A stretch of 39,576 nt of DNA from Gemmatimonadota bacterium (GCA_028876725.1 JAGWRB010000284.1:1-39576); one strand, 5' to 3'. Positions 25,341 to 33,394 are shown, counted from the first letter of the stretch. Numbers and translations are program-made. The notes: generated from the letters alone by a model not told the origin.

Positions 25341-26149
25341 CGGCGTGGCACCGCGGCGCTCGCCGCTTGCGCCAGCAGCCGCAGCAGCGAGGGGTTGTCG
25401 GCGCGCTCGCCACGCTCCAGCCGGTCGAGCAGCTGCTCCAGCACCAACTGCACTCTGGCCACCTTGGCGCTGAAGGAGCTGCGCGCGCCGAAATAGCCTA
25501 TGGCGGAGAACGCCACCACGGGCCCGGCCGCGGCCGCCGCCGCGAAGTGCAGGGCGAACAGTATCCCGCTCGTGACCACGCCTCCCGCCACGCCGCCGGC
25601 CATTCCGCCAAGGGCGCCGCGTCGCGCCGCGCCCAGGTCGGCGTCCAGGCGCACCAGCACCCGGCCGTCGTCCGCCGGCACCACCGTGGCGCCGACGTCG
25701 GTGGCGCTCGACAGCGCGTATCCACGCCCGCCCACGTTGAGCAGCCGCCGGATCCCGCCCTCGAAATCGCGGCGCGGCTCCCACACGATGCGATCGGGAA
25801 ACTGGCGCTTGATCTGGAACCACTCCTCCTTCTGCATCCACACGTCGAGCGCGGCGAACACCTCCGGCGCGGTGCCGCGCACGGTGCGCTCCGCCGAGAG
25901 AGCGGCCGACCCGAGCAGTAGCCCGCCGGTGGCCGGCTGGCTCCGCCGCGTGCGTTCTTCCGCCAGCGCCTGGCGCAGATATGCGGGCGAGAGGCCGACC
26001 TCGCGGCCGAGCGCGATGATCTGGTCGTCGGTCATCGCGTCGGCGGTGTCCGTCGTGCGCGCCTGGAGCTCGGCGGCGCGCGCGATCACGCGTTCGAGCG
26101 CGGCGCGGTCGAGCGGAGGAAGCGACGGGGGAACCGGAGCGTCGGCCAT
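25334..26149 (-). CDS. Hypothetical membrane protein with helical N-terminal domain
   Basis: A 271-residue protein from ATG 26149. Residues 10-70 form a helical module (LDRAALERVIARAAELQART, DDQIIALGREVGLSPAYLRQ, ALAEER). A mixed soluble segment follows (VWMQKEEWFQIKRQFPDRIV). A Gly/Ala-rich double membrane segment spans about 185-225 (GVAGGVVTSGILFALHFAAA and GPVVAFSAIGYFGA), and an arginine-rich helical tail ends the protein. The N-terminal module seems to be a widespread helical adaptor, but I recognise no named family. It is last of nine minus-strand genes, 28 nt after the lipoprotein gene. Confidence 0.6.
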   Translation of the reverse strand: MADAPVPPSLPPLDRAALERVIARAAELQARTTDTADAMTDDQIIALGREVGLSPAYLRQALAEERTRRSQPATGGLLLGSAALSAERTVRGTAPEVFAALDVWMQKEEWFQIKRQFPDRIVWEPRRDFEGGIRRLLNVGGRGYALSSATDVGATVVPADDGRVLVRLDADLGAARRGALGGMAGGVAGGVVTSGILFALHFAAAAAAGPVVAFSAIGYFGARSSFSAKVARVQLVLEQLLDRLERGERADNPSLLRLLAQAASAAVPRRY

Positions 26150-26177
26150 ATGCCCAATATACGAGTCCCGCGCCGAA

Positions 26178-27263
26178 TCAGATTCCGGCCAACGCGTTCC
26201 CGATCTGCCGCTCCATGTCGGCCAGGATGGCGGTGGGCAGGGGGAACGCCGCCACGAAGGCCGCTTCCGGATTTCCGGCCGGCACGGCGGCGCCCGCCTG
26301 CGACAGATAGAACCGCATGTACCCCTCGGCCAGCTCGGGGGCCACCCGCTGGAGCAGCATCGCGCCGCCGCGCACCGCCGCCGTGGGGGCGAACTCGGCC
26401 GCCTCACCGCTGCGCTGTTGGGCCGGGGTCGCGTTGTCGGTCACCGCGGGACTCGAGATGACCTGCACGACCTCGTGCGCGAACGCGTAGACCGCCTCGG
26501 CGGCTGTCGCCGGCGATCCCGGCATCGTCACCACCACGAGATTGTCCTTGGGCGAGGCGTTGAGCGTGCGTCCCTCGCCGCCCAGCACCAGCGACAGCAC
26601 GAGCTGCCCGTCGGTTTGCCGCGTGTTCGTGAGGAACCGCTGGAATCGCGGACGCAGCGACCGCCAGAGCGAATCGACGGCCACGATGACCGGGGCGCGC
26701 GCCTGCTGCTGCGCCAGCCAGTACTGGTGGTAGAAGTGGTCCGACTCGTCGCCCAGCGCCTGTGTGAACACGCGCAGCCACTCGCGGTCCTGGGCCGTGG
26801 GATACATGGACGCGTATATCGCCACCGCCCGGCGGTCCTTGGGATCGGCGCGGCGGAAGTCGCCCTCGGCGCGGCTGAACGCCGCCGCGCCCTGCACGAT
26901 CTGATCCCAGGAATCGAGGTACAGCGGGATGAACTGCCCGTTGCTGATTTCGGGGTTCTGGGCCATGAGCGTGGCCAGTTTCGCATGATTGGCGTCGAGG
27001 GCCGTGAGCACGTTTTCGCGCGTGCGCACCGCCTCGAGCGAATCGCGATATCCGCGCCGGAATGCCGGCACGTGCGCCACGTCGCGCGTGAGCATCGCGT
27101 AGCCGTGGAGCCAGAGGTCCACGTGCTCCCGCGTCTCCACCCTCCAGCTGTCCACCGAGGGCACGACGCCCGGCTCGAGCGCCGGACGCCCACGGCCGCT
27201 GGCGCACGCCGCCATGACGGCGGCGCCGGCGAGGGCCCCGAGGAGTCTCATCCGCGGTCTCAT
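26178..27263 (-). CDS. Hypothetical lipoprotein
   Basis: A 361-residue protein. ATG 27263 overlaps the stop of the zinc-ribbon gene by 4 nt (ATGA), so the two are coupled. The signal peptide (LLGALAGAAVMAACASG) ends in a MAAC lipobox. The mature part is helix-rich (RGYRDSLEAVRTRENVLTAL; DFRRADPKDRRAVAIYASMY) with no recognisable catalytic motif, apart from an AEAVYAFAHEVVQVI segment whose HE pair is suggestive of, but not enough for, a metal site. No family is recognised. Outer-membrane or periplasmic location is inferred from the lipobox. Confidence 0.65.
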   Translation of the reverse strand: MRPRMRLLGALAGAAVMAACASGRGRPALEPGVVPSVDSWRVETREHVDLWLHGYAMLTRDVAHVPAFRRGYRDSLEAVRTRENVLTALDANHAKLATLMAQNPEISNGQFIPLYLDSWDQIVQGAAAFSRAEGDFRRADPKDRRAVAIYASMYPTAQDREWLRVFTQALGDESDHFYHQYWLAQQQARAPVIVAVDSLWRSLRPRFQRFLTNTRQTDGQLVLSLVLGGEGRTLNASPKDNLVVVTMPGSPATAAEAVYAFAHEVVQVISSPAVTDNATPAQQRSGEAAEFAPTAAVRGGAMLLQRVAPELAEGYMRFYLSQAGAAVPAGNPEAAFVAAFPLPTAILADMERQIGNALAGI

Positions 27264-27868
27264 GCGCCCTGTCCGAATGGGCGGCCGCACGCCACGCAGT
27301 ATTTCCATCCGACCTCCAGTTCGGCGCCACAGGCGCTGCAGTTCATCACGGTGAGGTTCTGGCCGCAGTGCGGGCAGAACACCACCGAGCGCCCCGGCGG
27401 GAGTTTCCCGCTGCAGTAGCGGCAGCGCGTTTCATCCACGGCGGCCGCCGCGGCCGCCACCGACGCGGGCGTGGACAGCCGCACCGTCGAGGCGCCCCCG
27501 CGCGTCGCGTCGATGGGGCCCTCCGGCGTCAGCGTCTGGCGCTGCAGCGCCGCCGGCGAGAGCCCCACCTGCGCGTCGGCGAATTCGCGGAACGCGCCCG
27601 GGTCGGGGTTCGGCGACTGCAACTCTCGCGTGAGGGCGTCGCGCATCCGGTCGTCGACGATCAGGTACCCGCGCGCGCCGGACAGGAGCTGCATCAGCGT
27701 GAGCTCATAGTCCTCGTTCGTATCGAGGGCGAGTTCGCGCCGGAAATGGCGGTACGGGAGCAGGGTCTGATACAGCTCGGCCACCTCGAACGGCTGCGTG
27801 AGGTAGCGCGGCTGTGTGTCGCGCACCGTGCGGGCCAGCACCGAGAACATGCGGTCGATGGCGTCCAT
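27260..27868 (-). CDS. Double zinc-ribbon protein
   Basis: A 202-residue protein from ATG 27868. The first 110 residues are helical (DAIDRMFSVLARTVRDTQPR; YHFRRELALDTNEDYELTLM is close to the visible sequence around residues 39-60) and lack known motifs. The C-terminus has four CxxC knuckles: Cys149/152, Cys165/168, Cys177/180 and Cys191/194, forming two zinc ribbons. The gene is 9 nt after the RNase H-like gene and overlaps the lipoprotein gene by 4 nt. Zinc ribbons of this kind serve in protein or nucleic-acid contact; no function can be fixed. Confidence 0.75.
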   Translation of the reverse strand: MDAIDRMFSVLARTVRDTQPRYLTQPFEVAELYQTLLPYRHFRRELALDTNEDYELTLMQLLSGARGYLIVDDRMRDALTRELQSPNPDPGAFREFADAQVGLSPAALQRQTLTPEGPIDATRGGASTVRLSTPASVAAAAAAVDETRCRYCSGKLPPGRSVVFCPHCGQNLTVMNCSACGAELEVGWKYCVACGRPFGQGA

Positions 27869-27877
27869 TCCAGTCTC

Positions 27878-28516
27878 CTAGTCGAGCAGCGTGGGCTGGG
27901 CCGCCGCGGGATGCGGCTTCGACGGCCGGAATCTATCGGCATCGGGGAAAGCGGCCGGCTCCGCGTGCATCCGCCCCGCCGCGCGCTCGGCGCCGAGCCA
28001 GGCGTCGAACGCCGAGGGCACCGCACCGCCCGATTGAGTTTGCTCGCGCGCCGCGCGAATCGCGAGATGGTTGGCGTACTCGTTCTGCACGTGCCCGGCG
28101 TGCCCGCGCACCCAGCGCCACTGCACCTGGTGCGGGCGCACCAGCTCCACCGCCTGCTGCCAGAGGGCCAGGTTCTCGATGGGCCCGCCCTTCCGGCGCC
28201 ACCCGCGGGCCATCCAGCCCGGCACCCACTCGCTCATCCCCTTGATCAGATACTGCGAATCGCTGGTGAACACGACGCGAAACCGCCCGTCCTTCTGCGC
28301 GAGCAGGCGAAAGGCCTCGATCACGCTCCAGAGCGCCATGCGATTGTTGGTCGTGGCCGGCTCCGAGCGCCAGAAGTCACGGCGCGCCACTCGCCCCGAG
28401 TCGGGCAGGCGGTACTCGATCACGCCGCCGGCCGCGCCGGGGTTGTCACCGTCCTGTCCGTTGCCCAGGCACGACTCGTCGGCGTACACCGCCACCAGCG
28501 GAAGCGGGTCGCTCAC
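27878..28516 (-). CDS. rnhA: RNase HI family protein with altered active site
   Basis: A 212-residue protein. GTG 28516 overlaps the preceding small gene's stop by 4 nt (GTGA). RNase HI motifs are clear: VYADESCLGNG, TTNNRMALWSVIEAF, FTSDSQYLIKGMSEWVPGW and WVRGHAGHVQNEYANHLA. Two catalytic carboxylates remain (Asp13 and Asp86, matching Asp10 and Asp70 of the E. coli enzyme), and His139 matches His124. However, E. coli Glu48 is replaced by Ala61, and Asp134 by Asn149. Asn at 134 is tolerated in the E. coli enzyme, but losing Glu48 usually kills activity. The extra C-terminal 50 residues are Ala/Pro-rich. It may be a binding-only or altered-function RNase H; a sequencing change is unlikely given the clean frame. 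Confidence 0.8.
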   Translation of the reverse strand: MSDPLPLVAVYADESCLGNGQDGDNPGAAGGVIEYRLPDSGRVARRDFWRSEPATTNNRMALWSVIEAFRLLAQKDGRFRVVFTSDSQYLIKGMSEWVPGWMARGWRRKGGPIENLALWQQAVELVRPHQVQWRWVRGHAGHVQNEYANHLAIRAAREQTQSGGAVPSAFDAWLGAERAAGRMHAEPAAFPDADRFRPSKPHPAAAQPTLLD

Positions 28517-28731
28517 CGCACCACCTCGATCGCATCCAGTTCGTCGACGAACAACGTGAGCCGGTCTCCCGTGGTGGGGTTGCGCGCTTCGATGGCCTCC
28601 CGCCGCTCGCGCACGACGAGCCGGTCGGGAACGACGATGTATTCGGTGCCCCGACGGTACACCACGATGCGCTGGCCGTTCACGACTGCCCGCTCGAGCA
28701 GCTCGTACTGCCGGTGGTTCAGCTCCGCCAC
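28513..28731 (-). CDS. Small hypothetical protein, 72 residues
   Basis: The frame runs from GTG 28731 to a stop that overlaps the RNase H-like start (GTGA), and the start overlaps the end of the M20 peptidase-like gene by 13 nt. The fit of both ends into the operon is strong evidence of a real gene. The sequence has alternating strand-like pieces (RIVVYRRGTEYIVVPDRLVV, RLTLFVDELDAIEVV) and a charged middle (RERREAIEARNPTTGDR). It is compact and soluble, resembling small beta-strand-rich proteins; no family is recognised. Confidence 0.7.
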   Translation of the reverse strand: MAELNHRQYELLERAVVNGQRIVVYRRGTEYIVVPDRLVVRERREAIEARNPTTGDRLTLFVDELDAIEVVR

Positions 28732-29894
28732 GCCGCCTCCGGGGCCGTGCCGCACCAGCCGCGGGCGATGCGTTCCAGCACCGCCGCCGCCCGGTGAATC
28801 TCCTCGATCTCCACGTACTCCTCCGGTCCATGGGCCAGCGCGATGTCGCCCGGCCCGAAGCAGATCGCCGGAATCCCCGCGTCGTTGAGGATGGCGCAGT
28901 CGGTCCACGCGCTCATCCCCTCCACCCGCACGGGGATCGCCTGGTGGTCCAGCGCGTCGCGCACCGCGCGTGCGATCGGCGCGGCCGGGTCGACATCGCT
29001 CGGACTCTGCGCGAGCGCGAGCGACACGTCCACCCGGAGTTCCGGCCGGCGGTCGCGCACACGCGCGCACGCCGCCTCGATCTCGGCCATCACCTGCGCC
29101 GGCGTCTCCCCGGGCAGCGTGCGCCGTTCGATCTTGAGCTCGCACCGGTCGGGATATGTCGACATGCCCGACCCGCCCTGGACCAGCGACGCGTGGAGCG
29201 ACGCGTGGCCCAGCAACGGATGCGTGCGCCGCGTGAGCGCGCCCGTGTCCAGCGCGTCGAGCTCGGCGAGGACCAGTCCGGCGTGGCGAATCGCGTCGAC
29301 CCCCACGTCGTAACGGCTGCCGTGCGCCGCGCGGCCATGGAATACGAGGTCCACCCACACGAACCCGCGGTGCGCCGGCATGATGGCGAGCCCCGTGGGT
29401 TCGGTCACGACGGCGGCGTCGGCCCGCACGCCGCGCTCGATGAGCGTGCGCGTGCCGCGGCTCGCGAACTCCTCGTCGGCCACGGCCGCGATCACGATTT
29501 CACCGTGCGAGAGATCCTCTCCCGCGAGCGCCGCCGCGGCGCACATCGCCGCCACGCCGGCCTTCATGTCGGCCGCGCCGCGGCCATAGATCCGGCCGTC
29601 GCGCTCCTCGGCCTCGAACGGCGCGTGCGTCATGCCGTCCACGCCCACCACATCGAGATGTCCGTTGAACATCAGGCGAGGGCCGTCAGGGGCGCCGATC
29701 CGCGCCAGCACGTTCGGCCGGTGCGGGGCGGCGTCGTGGAGCTCCACCCGAAATCCCCACGCCTCCAGCACGCCGGCCAGCAGGCGCGCGGCGGCGTCCT
29801 CGCCGGGCCCGTCGGGCACGAGCGACGGATTGCGCGAGTCGGTGGTGATGAGGGCGCGCGCCAGCCCTACGGCGTCTCCGCGTTCCAGTCGCAT
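28719..29894 (-). CDS. M20 family deacylase/peptidase (ArgE/DapE-like)
   Basis: A 391-residue protein from ATG 29894, overlapping the GHMP kinase gene by 28 nt. The metal-site motifs of the M20 family are intact: FNGHLDVV (His79, Asp81), GRGAADMKAG (Asp109), ADEEFASRG (Glu141, Glu142), VTEPTG (Glu165) and the late GDIALAHGPEEYV histidine. Together they match di-zinc acetylornithine deacetylase or succinyl-diaminopimelate desuccinylase. No arginine or lysine pathway gene is adjacent, so the substrate is open; another N-acyl amino acid or peptide is possible. Confidence 0.85.
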   Translation of the reverse strand: MRLERGDAVGLARALITTDSRNPSLVPDGPGEDAAARLLAGVLEAWGFRVELHDAAPHRPNVLARIGAPDGPRLMFNGHLDVVGVDGMTHAPFEAEERDGRIYGRGAADMKAGVAAMCAAAALAGEDLSHGEIVIAAVADEEFASRGTRTLIERGVRADAAVVTEPTGLAIMPAHRGFVWVDLVFHGRAAHGSRYDVGVDAIRHAGLVLAELDALDTGALTRRTHPLLGHASLHASLVQGGSGMSTYPDRCELKIERRTLPGETPAQVMAEIEAACARVRDRRPELRVDVSLALAQSPSDVDPAAPIARAVRDALDHQAIPVRVEGMSAWTDCAILNDAGIPAICFGPGDIALAHGPEEYVEIEEIHRAAAVLERIARGWCGTAPEAAWRS

Positions 29895-30841
29895 TCCACG
29901 AGTCCGGCGTCGTCGATGGTGAAAGGTACGAGCTCGCCCAGCGCGCCCACGGCGCGGCGCACCGCCGCCTCGGTGCCCGCTCGCGCGATGGCCACCACGC
30001 ATCCGCCCCCCGAGGCCCCGGTCGCCTTTGCGCCCAGGGCTCCAGCGGCCACGGCGCGCTCCACGATCGCGTCGATTCGCGGCGTCGGAATGGCCGGGTG
30101 CAGCGTACGCTGATGCGTCCAGTGCTCGCCTACCAGCGCCCCCAGCGCGTCGACGTCCGATGCCTCGAGCGCGGCGATCATGCGGCGCGCCAGCTCGCGC
30201 ATGCGTTTGAGTGCGAACGTTACCCGGTTTTCTCCGCGACGGTAGCCCTCGAGCACGCCGGTGATGGTGTCGCCGGAAATGCGTGACTCTCCCGTGTAGA
30301 CGAGCACGCACCGCTGCGCCAGCGCCGTGCGAAGCGCGGGGGATGCGGGGATGCGATGGACGGTCACTTCGCCGCCGAACGTGAGCCCCAGGACGCCGCC
30401 GTGCGTGGCGCAGTAGTGGTCCTGCCGTCCGCCCGGCACGCCCAGGTCTTCGACTTCGATTTGACGCCCGCGTTCGGCGATCGCCGAACGGTCGAACGGG
30501 AGGCCGCGCCATCGGTCGAGCGCTCCGAGCAGCGCCGCGCAGGCCGCCGACGATCCGCCAAGGCCCGCGCCCACCGGAAAGTCACTGCGCAGCCGCACGC
30601 GCACCGAGCCGTCGTCGAGTCGCGCGCGCCGGAGCGCCGCGCGTACCATCGGGGCGTCGTCGCCGCCGATCGCGTCGGCGGGACGCGCATCGCATGCGTC
30701 GGACAGCGCGACCGTTGCGTACCGGTCGATGGCCGCCGCGCACACCACGCCCCCTTCGATCTCCGAATACGGAGGAACATCCGTCCAGCCGCCGCCGAAG
30801 TCGATGCGCGTGGGCGCGCGCACGACGACCGTGCGGGACAT
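29867..30841 (-). CDS. GHMP-family sugar kinase (HddA/fucokinase-like)
   Basis: A 324-residue protein with the two GHMP motifs: RAPTRIDFGGGWTDVPPY at 8-25 (substrate-binding start) and FPVGAGLGGSSA at 88-99 (phosphate loop). GAKATGASGGGCVVAI near the C-terminus is the third motif. The RIDFGGGWTD opening is typical of D-glycero-D-manno-heptose 7-phosphate kinase and fucokinase-type enzymes. It therefore probably phosphorylates a sugar for surface polysaccharide precursors. It starts 1 nt after the NTF2-like gene stop, in the same operon. Confidence 0.8.
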   Translation of the reverse strand: MSRTVVVRAPTRIDFGGGWTDVPPYSEIEGGVVCAAAIDRYATVALSDACDARPADAIGGDDAPMVRAALRRARLDDGSVRVRLRSDFPVGAGLGGSSAACAALLGALDRWRGLPFDRSAIAERGRQIEVEDLGVPGGRQDHYCATHGGVLGLTFGGEVTVHRIPASPALRTALAQRCVLVYTGESRISGDTITGVLEGYRRGENRVTFALKRMRELARRMIAALEASDVDALGALVGEHWTHQRTLHPAIPTPRIDAIVERAVAAGALGAKATGASGGGCVVAIARAGTEAAVRRAVGALGELVPFTIDDAGLVECDWNAETP

Positions 30842-30842
30842 C

Positions 30843-31313
30843 TCAGCTCGAGTGGTCGTGGACGATGCGCCAGCGGCCGCTCACGCGCCGCATGACCAGC
30901 GAGGTCGGCCCCCGCGCGGTGATCGAATCGCCGCGCGTCAGCACGTAGAACGCGATCGTGTTCACCACGTCCGGGCCCAGGATGTCGACTTCCACGTTCT
31001 GGAAGTGCAGCGAGTCGCGCTGCGCGCCGGGCGCAAAGCGCGCCGCGTACACGCCGCGGATGGCATCGATGCCGTGCAGCACGCCGGTCTTCGTCACGAA
31101 CGTGGTGCCGGAGTCGGGCAGGTAATCGGAGAGAAAGTCGTCGAGGTTGCCCGCGTCCCACGCGCGCGCGCCATGATCGAGCACCGCCAGAATTTCGCGC
31201 TGCACCGCGGCCGGGTCGGGACGCGCTGGCGGCGGCGCCGCCATTCGGCGCAGCGCGAACCAGGCCGCCACGACGGCGACGGCCATCAGGATGAAATGCC
31301 GTGGGCGGAACAT
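30843..31313 (-). CDS. Membrane-anchored NTF2-like (SnoaL/DUF4440-type) protein
   Basis: A 156-residue protein. An N-terminal membrane anchor (FILMAVAVVAAWFALRR) precedes an NTF2-like cone fold: AVLDHGARAWDAGNLDDFLS, then YLPDSGTTFVTKTGVLHGID, VVNTIAFYVLTRGDS and VMRRVSGRWRIVHDHSS. The ending is typical of SnoaL/DUF4440 proteins. Such proteins bind small ligands or act as simple enzymes; no catalytic residues stand out. It sits 15 nt after the histone-like gene and 1 nt before the GHMP kinase gene. Confidence 0.7.
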   Translation of the reverse strand: MFRPRHFILMAVAVVAAWFALRRMAAPPPARPDPAAVQREILAVLDHGARAWDAGNLDDFLSDYLPDSGTTFVTKTGVLHGIDAIRGVYAARFAPGAQRDSLHFQNVEVDILGPDVVNTIAFYVLTRGDSITARGPTSLVMRRVSGRWRIVHDHSS

Positions 31314-31328
31314 GAGAGCCCCCTCGGG

Positions 31329-31991
31329 CTAACGCTTCTTCTTCGCGGCCGGCTTCCTGGACGCCTTGTTCGGCGCGGCTTTCTTCGCGGCCTTCTTGGG
31401 GGCCGGTTTCGCGGCCGGCTTCTTGGCCGCGCTCTTCTTCGGCGCGGCCGCCTTCTTGGGCGCGCTGGCCTTTGCGGGCGCCTTGGCACCCTTGGCCGGC
31501 TTCGGCATGAAGACCTTCGACGGCGGCTTGGTCGGGCGGGGCGGATGGGCCTTCGCGAATTCCGCCGCCGCAATTTCAGCGGCGCGCGCCGCCTGCGCCT
31601 TGGCCAGCGCCGCCTTCTCCGCCGCAATCGTGCTGGCCGTCGGCCGACTCCGCTCCGCGGCCGGCCGCTTGGAGTGCGCCGTTTCCGCTTCGCGCAACAG
31701 CTTGTCGGCCTCGTCTTGCGTCATCTGGCCGCGGCGCACCATGTAATTGGTCAGGTCGCGCGCGCTCTCGATCGCGAAGCCCGCGATGCCGACCGCCGCG
31801 CTGATCACGTCCTTCATCGCCGCGGCCACCTTGCTTCCCGCCTCGAGACTGATGAGCTGGGCCTTCTCGGCCAACTCGGCCATGCTGTCACGGGCGTCGC
31901 CCCGGTGTCCGGGGCCGCGCCGCGGCGCTGGGGTCGCCGGCGGATGCTCAGCGGCAGGGTTGGAGGAACCGGCGTTGGCAGAATCCGGCAT
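31329..31991 (-). CDS. Histone H1-like protein with Lys/Ala/Pro tail
   Basis: A 220-residue protein. The N-terminal part has a helical segment (SMAELAEKAQLISLEAGSKV; KDVISAAVGIAGFAIESARD) that looks phasin-like or amphipathic. From about 135 to the end it is almost entirely Lys, Ala and Pro (KPAKGAKAPAKASAPKKAAA; KKPAAKPAPKKAAKKAAPNK), the pattern of histone H1-like or AlgP-like bacterial proteins. Such tails bind DNA or polyphosphate without sequence specificity. First gene of a nine-gene minus-strand run. Confidence 0.65.
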   Translation of the reverse strand: MPDSANAGSSNPAAEHPPATPAPRRGPGHRGDARDSMAELAEKAQLISLEAGSKVAAAMKDVISAAVGIAGFAIESARDLTNYMVRRGQMTQDEADKLLREAETAHSKRPAAERSRPTASTIAAEKAALAKAQAARAAEIAAAEFAKAHPPRPTKPPSKVFMPKPAKGAKAPAKASAPKKAAAPKKSAAKKPAAKPAPKKAAKKAAPNKASRKPAAKKKR

Positions 31992-32043
31992 CGGTCGCGT
32001 CCACTCGTCGGAAAAAGGAAGGGGAACCCGCGCCCCTTAATGT

Positions 32044-32251
32044 TTGATGGACGCCGCGGGCCGCTGTAGCTTCGCGTGCCGTGCGTCCGCCATGCAGGTG
32101 ATTCAGAGCCGCAGAATTCGCGGCAAGTATATGATTTTTCAACAGCTATGCAAGGAGTGCTAGTGCAGAATGGCAGGGTTGAGTCTGGTTCCGCCACTCT
32201 TGGGCCAATAGGGTTACATATACCTTAATAGAGACAGTATAGCGACACATT
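32044..32251 (+). promoter_or_regulatory. AT-rich intergenic island upstream of the CoA transferase
   Basis: From about 32120 to 32251 base composition falls well below the surrounding GC content. A candidate -10 (TATAGC, 32238-32243) lies nine bases before the ATG at 32252, with TTACAT 18 bp upstream; the ATG has no ribosome site, so a leaderless transcript is plausible. A TTGG-G-CCAA near-palindrome lies at 32200-32208. A 26-codon frame opening with ATGCAAGGAGTG also exists here. No gene is supported. Confidence 0.35.
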
Positions 32252-33340
32252 ATGCTCAGTGGAACGAAAATACTCGATCTGTCGCGCGTGCTCGCCGGTC
32301 CGCTGTGCTCCATGCTTCTCGGCGACCTCGGTGCCGAAGTGATCAAGGTCGAGCGGCCCGGATCGGGGGACGACACGCGCGGGTGGGGCCCCCCGTTCGA
32401 TGCCCGCGGCGAGAGCGCATACTTCCTCAGCGTCAACCGGAACAAGCTCAGCGTTGCCGCCGACCTCGACCGCCCCGACGACGTGCGTTTACTGCGCGAG
32501 CTCATCGCCGAAGCCGACGTCGTGCTCGACAACTTTCGCCCCGGCACCCTCGAGCGCCGGGGGCTGGGCGCCGAGGCGTGGCGCGCACGCCGGCCCGCAC
32601 TGGTGTGGTGCACCATTACCGGGTTCCAGTCGGACCCCGGGCGTCCCGGGTACGATTTCGTGGTCCAGGCCGAATCGGGTTGGATGGCGATCACCGGCGA
32701 CTCGAACGGGGAGCCGATGAAGGTGGGCGTCGCGCTGGCCGACGTGCTCACCGGGAAGGACGCGGCCATCGCCATCCTCGCAGCGCTCGTGGAGCGGGGG
32801 CGCACCGGGCAGGGGCGCCGGCTCACCGTTTCTCTGGACGCGAGCGCGCGCGCCGCGCTGGTGAACGTGGCGCAGAACGCGCTCGTCACCGGCGGCGAGC
32901 CGGCGCGGTGGGGGAACGCACATCCGAACCTCGTCCCCTACCAACTGTTTCGCGCCGCGGATCGCGGACTGGTGATCGCCGTGGGCAGCGACACCCAATG
33001 GAAGGCGTGCGCGCGCGCGCTCGAACTCGACGCGCTCGCGAATGACGGTTCTCTGACGACGAACGCCGGACGCGTCGCGCGGCGCGGCGAGGTGACGGAC
33101 ACGATCGCGGCGCGGGTGGCGGAACGTCCGGCGTCGCACTGGCACGCGCGGCTGTCGGCGGCCGGCGTGCCCAGTGGGGTCGTGCGTACGGTGCTCGAAG
33201 CGCTGGCCGACGCCGCGGGCGCGTCACCGCTCACCGGCGTGCCGTCGAGCGTGGGCGGGCGCGTGCGCCGTCCGCCGCCGCGGCTGGACGAGCACGGCGC
33301 GCTGATCCGCTCGCGAGGGTGGGGCGCGTTCGAGCGCTGA
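32252..33340 (+). CDS. CaiB/BaiF family CoA transferase
   Basis: A 362-residue class III CoA transferase. The N-terminus (LDLSRVLAGPLCSMLLGDLG, AEVIKVERP) and the conserved block YDFVVQAESGWMAITG are typical. The catalytic aspartate is Asp164 in VALADVLTGKDAA, followed by ILAALVERGRTGQGRRLTVS. The C-terminal third is a compressed version with LSAAGVPSGVVRTV. It moves CoA between acyl-CoA and a carboxylic acid, for example in formyl-, oxalate- or carnitine-type metabolism; the substrate is not evident. It stands alone on its strand. The start lacks an obvious ribosome site. Confidence 0.9.
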   Translation: MLSGTKILDLSRVLAGPLCSMLLGDLGAEVIKVERPGSGDDTRGWGPPFDARGESAYFLSVNRNKLSVAADLDRPDDVRLLRELIAEADVVLDNFRPGTLERRGLGAEAWRARRPALVWCTITGFQSDPGRPGYDFVVQAESGWMAITGDSNGEPMKVGVALADVLTGKDAAIAILAALVERGRTGQGRRLTVSLDASARAALVNVAQNALVTGGEPARWGNAHPNLVPYQLFRAADRGLVIAVGSDTQWKACARALELDALANDGSLTTNAGRVARRGEVTDTIAARVAERPASHWHARLSAAGVPSGVVRTVLEALADAAGASPLTGVPSSVGGRVRRPPPRLDEHGALIRSRGWGAFER

Positions 33341-33377
33341 GCGGGTCATTCCCCGAGGATGCGCCGAAGCGTGGCGG

Positions 33378-33394
33378 CCGGTCAGTCCGACCGG
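33378..33394 (+). terminator. Short hairpin after the CoA transferase gene
   Basis: A 6-bp stem (33378-33383 with 33389-33394) with a 5-nt loop, 38 nt after the stop codon and followed by a G-run rather than a T-run. A weak terminator candidate. Confidence 0.3.

Noticed and set aside
32170-32210. A tRNA-like 3' end (GGTTCCGCC near ACTC)
   Set aside because: No complete cloverleaf, anticodon arm or acceptor pairing can be drawn.
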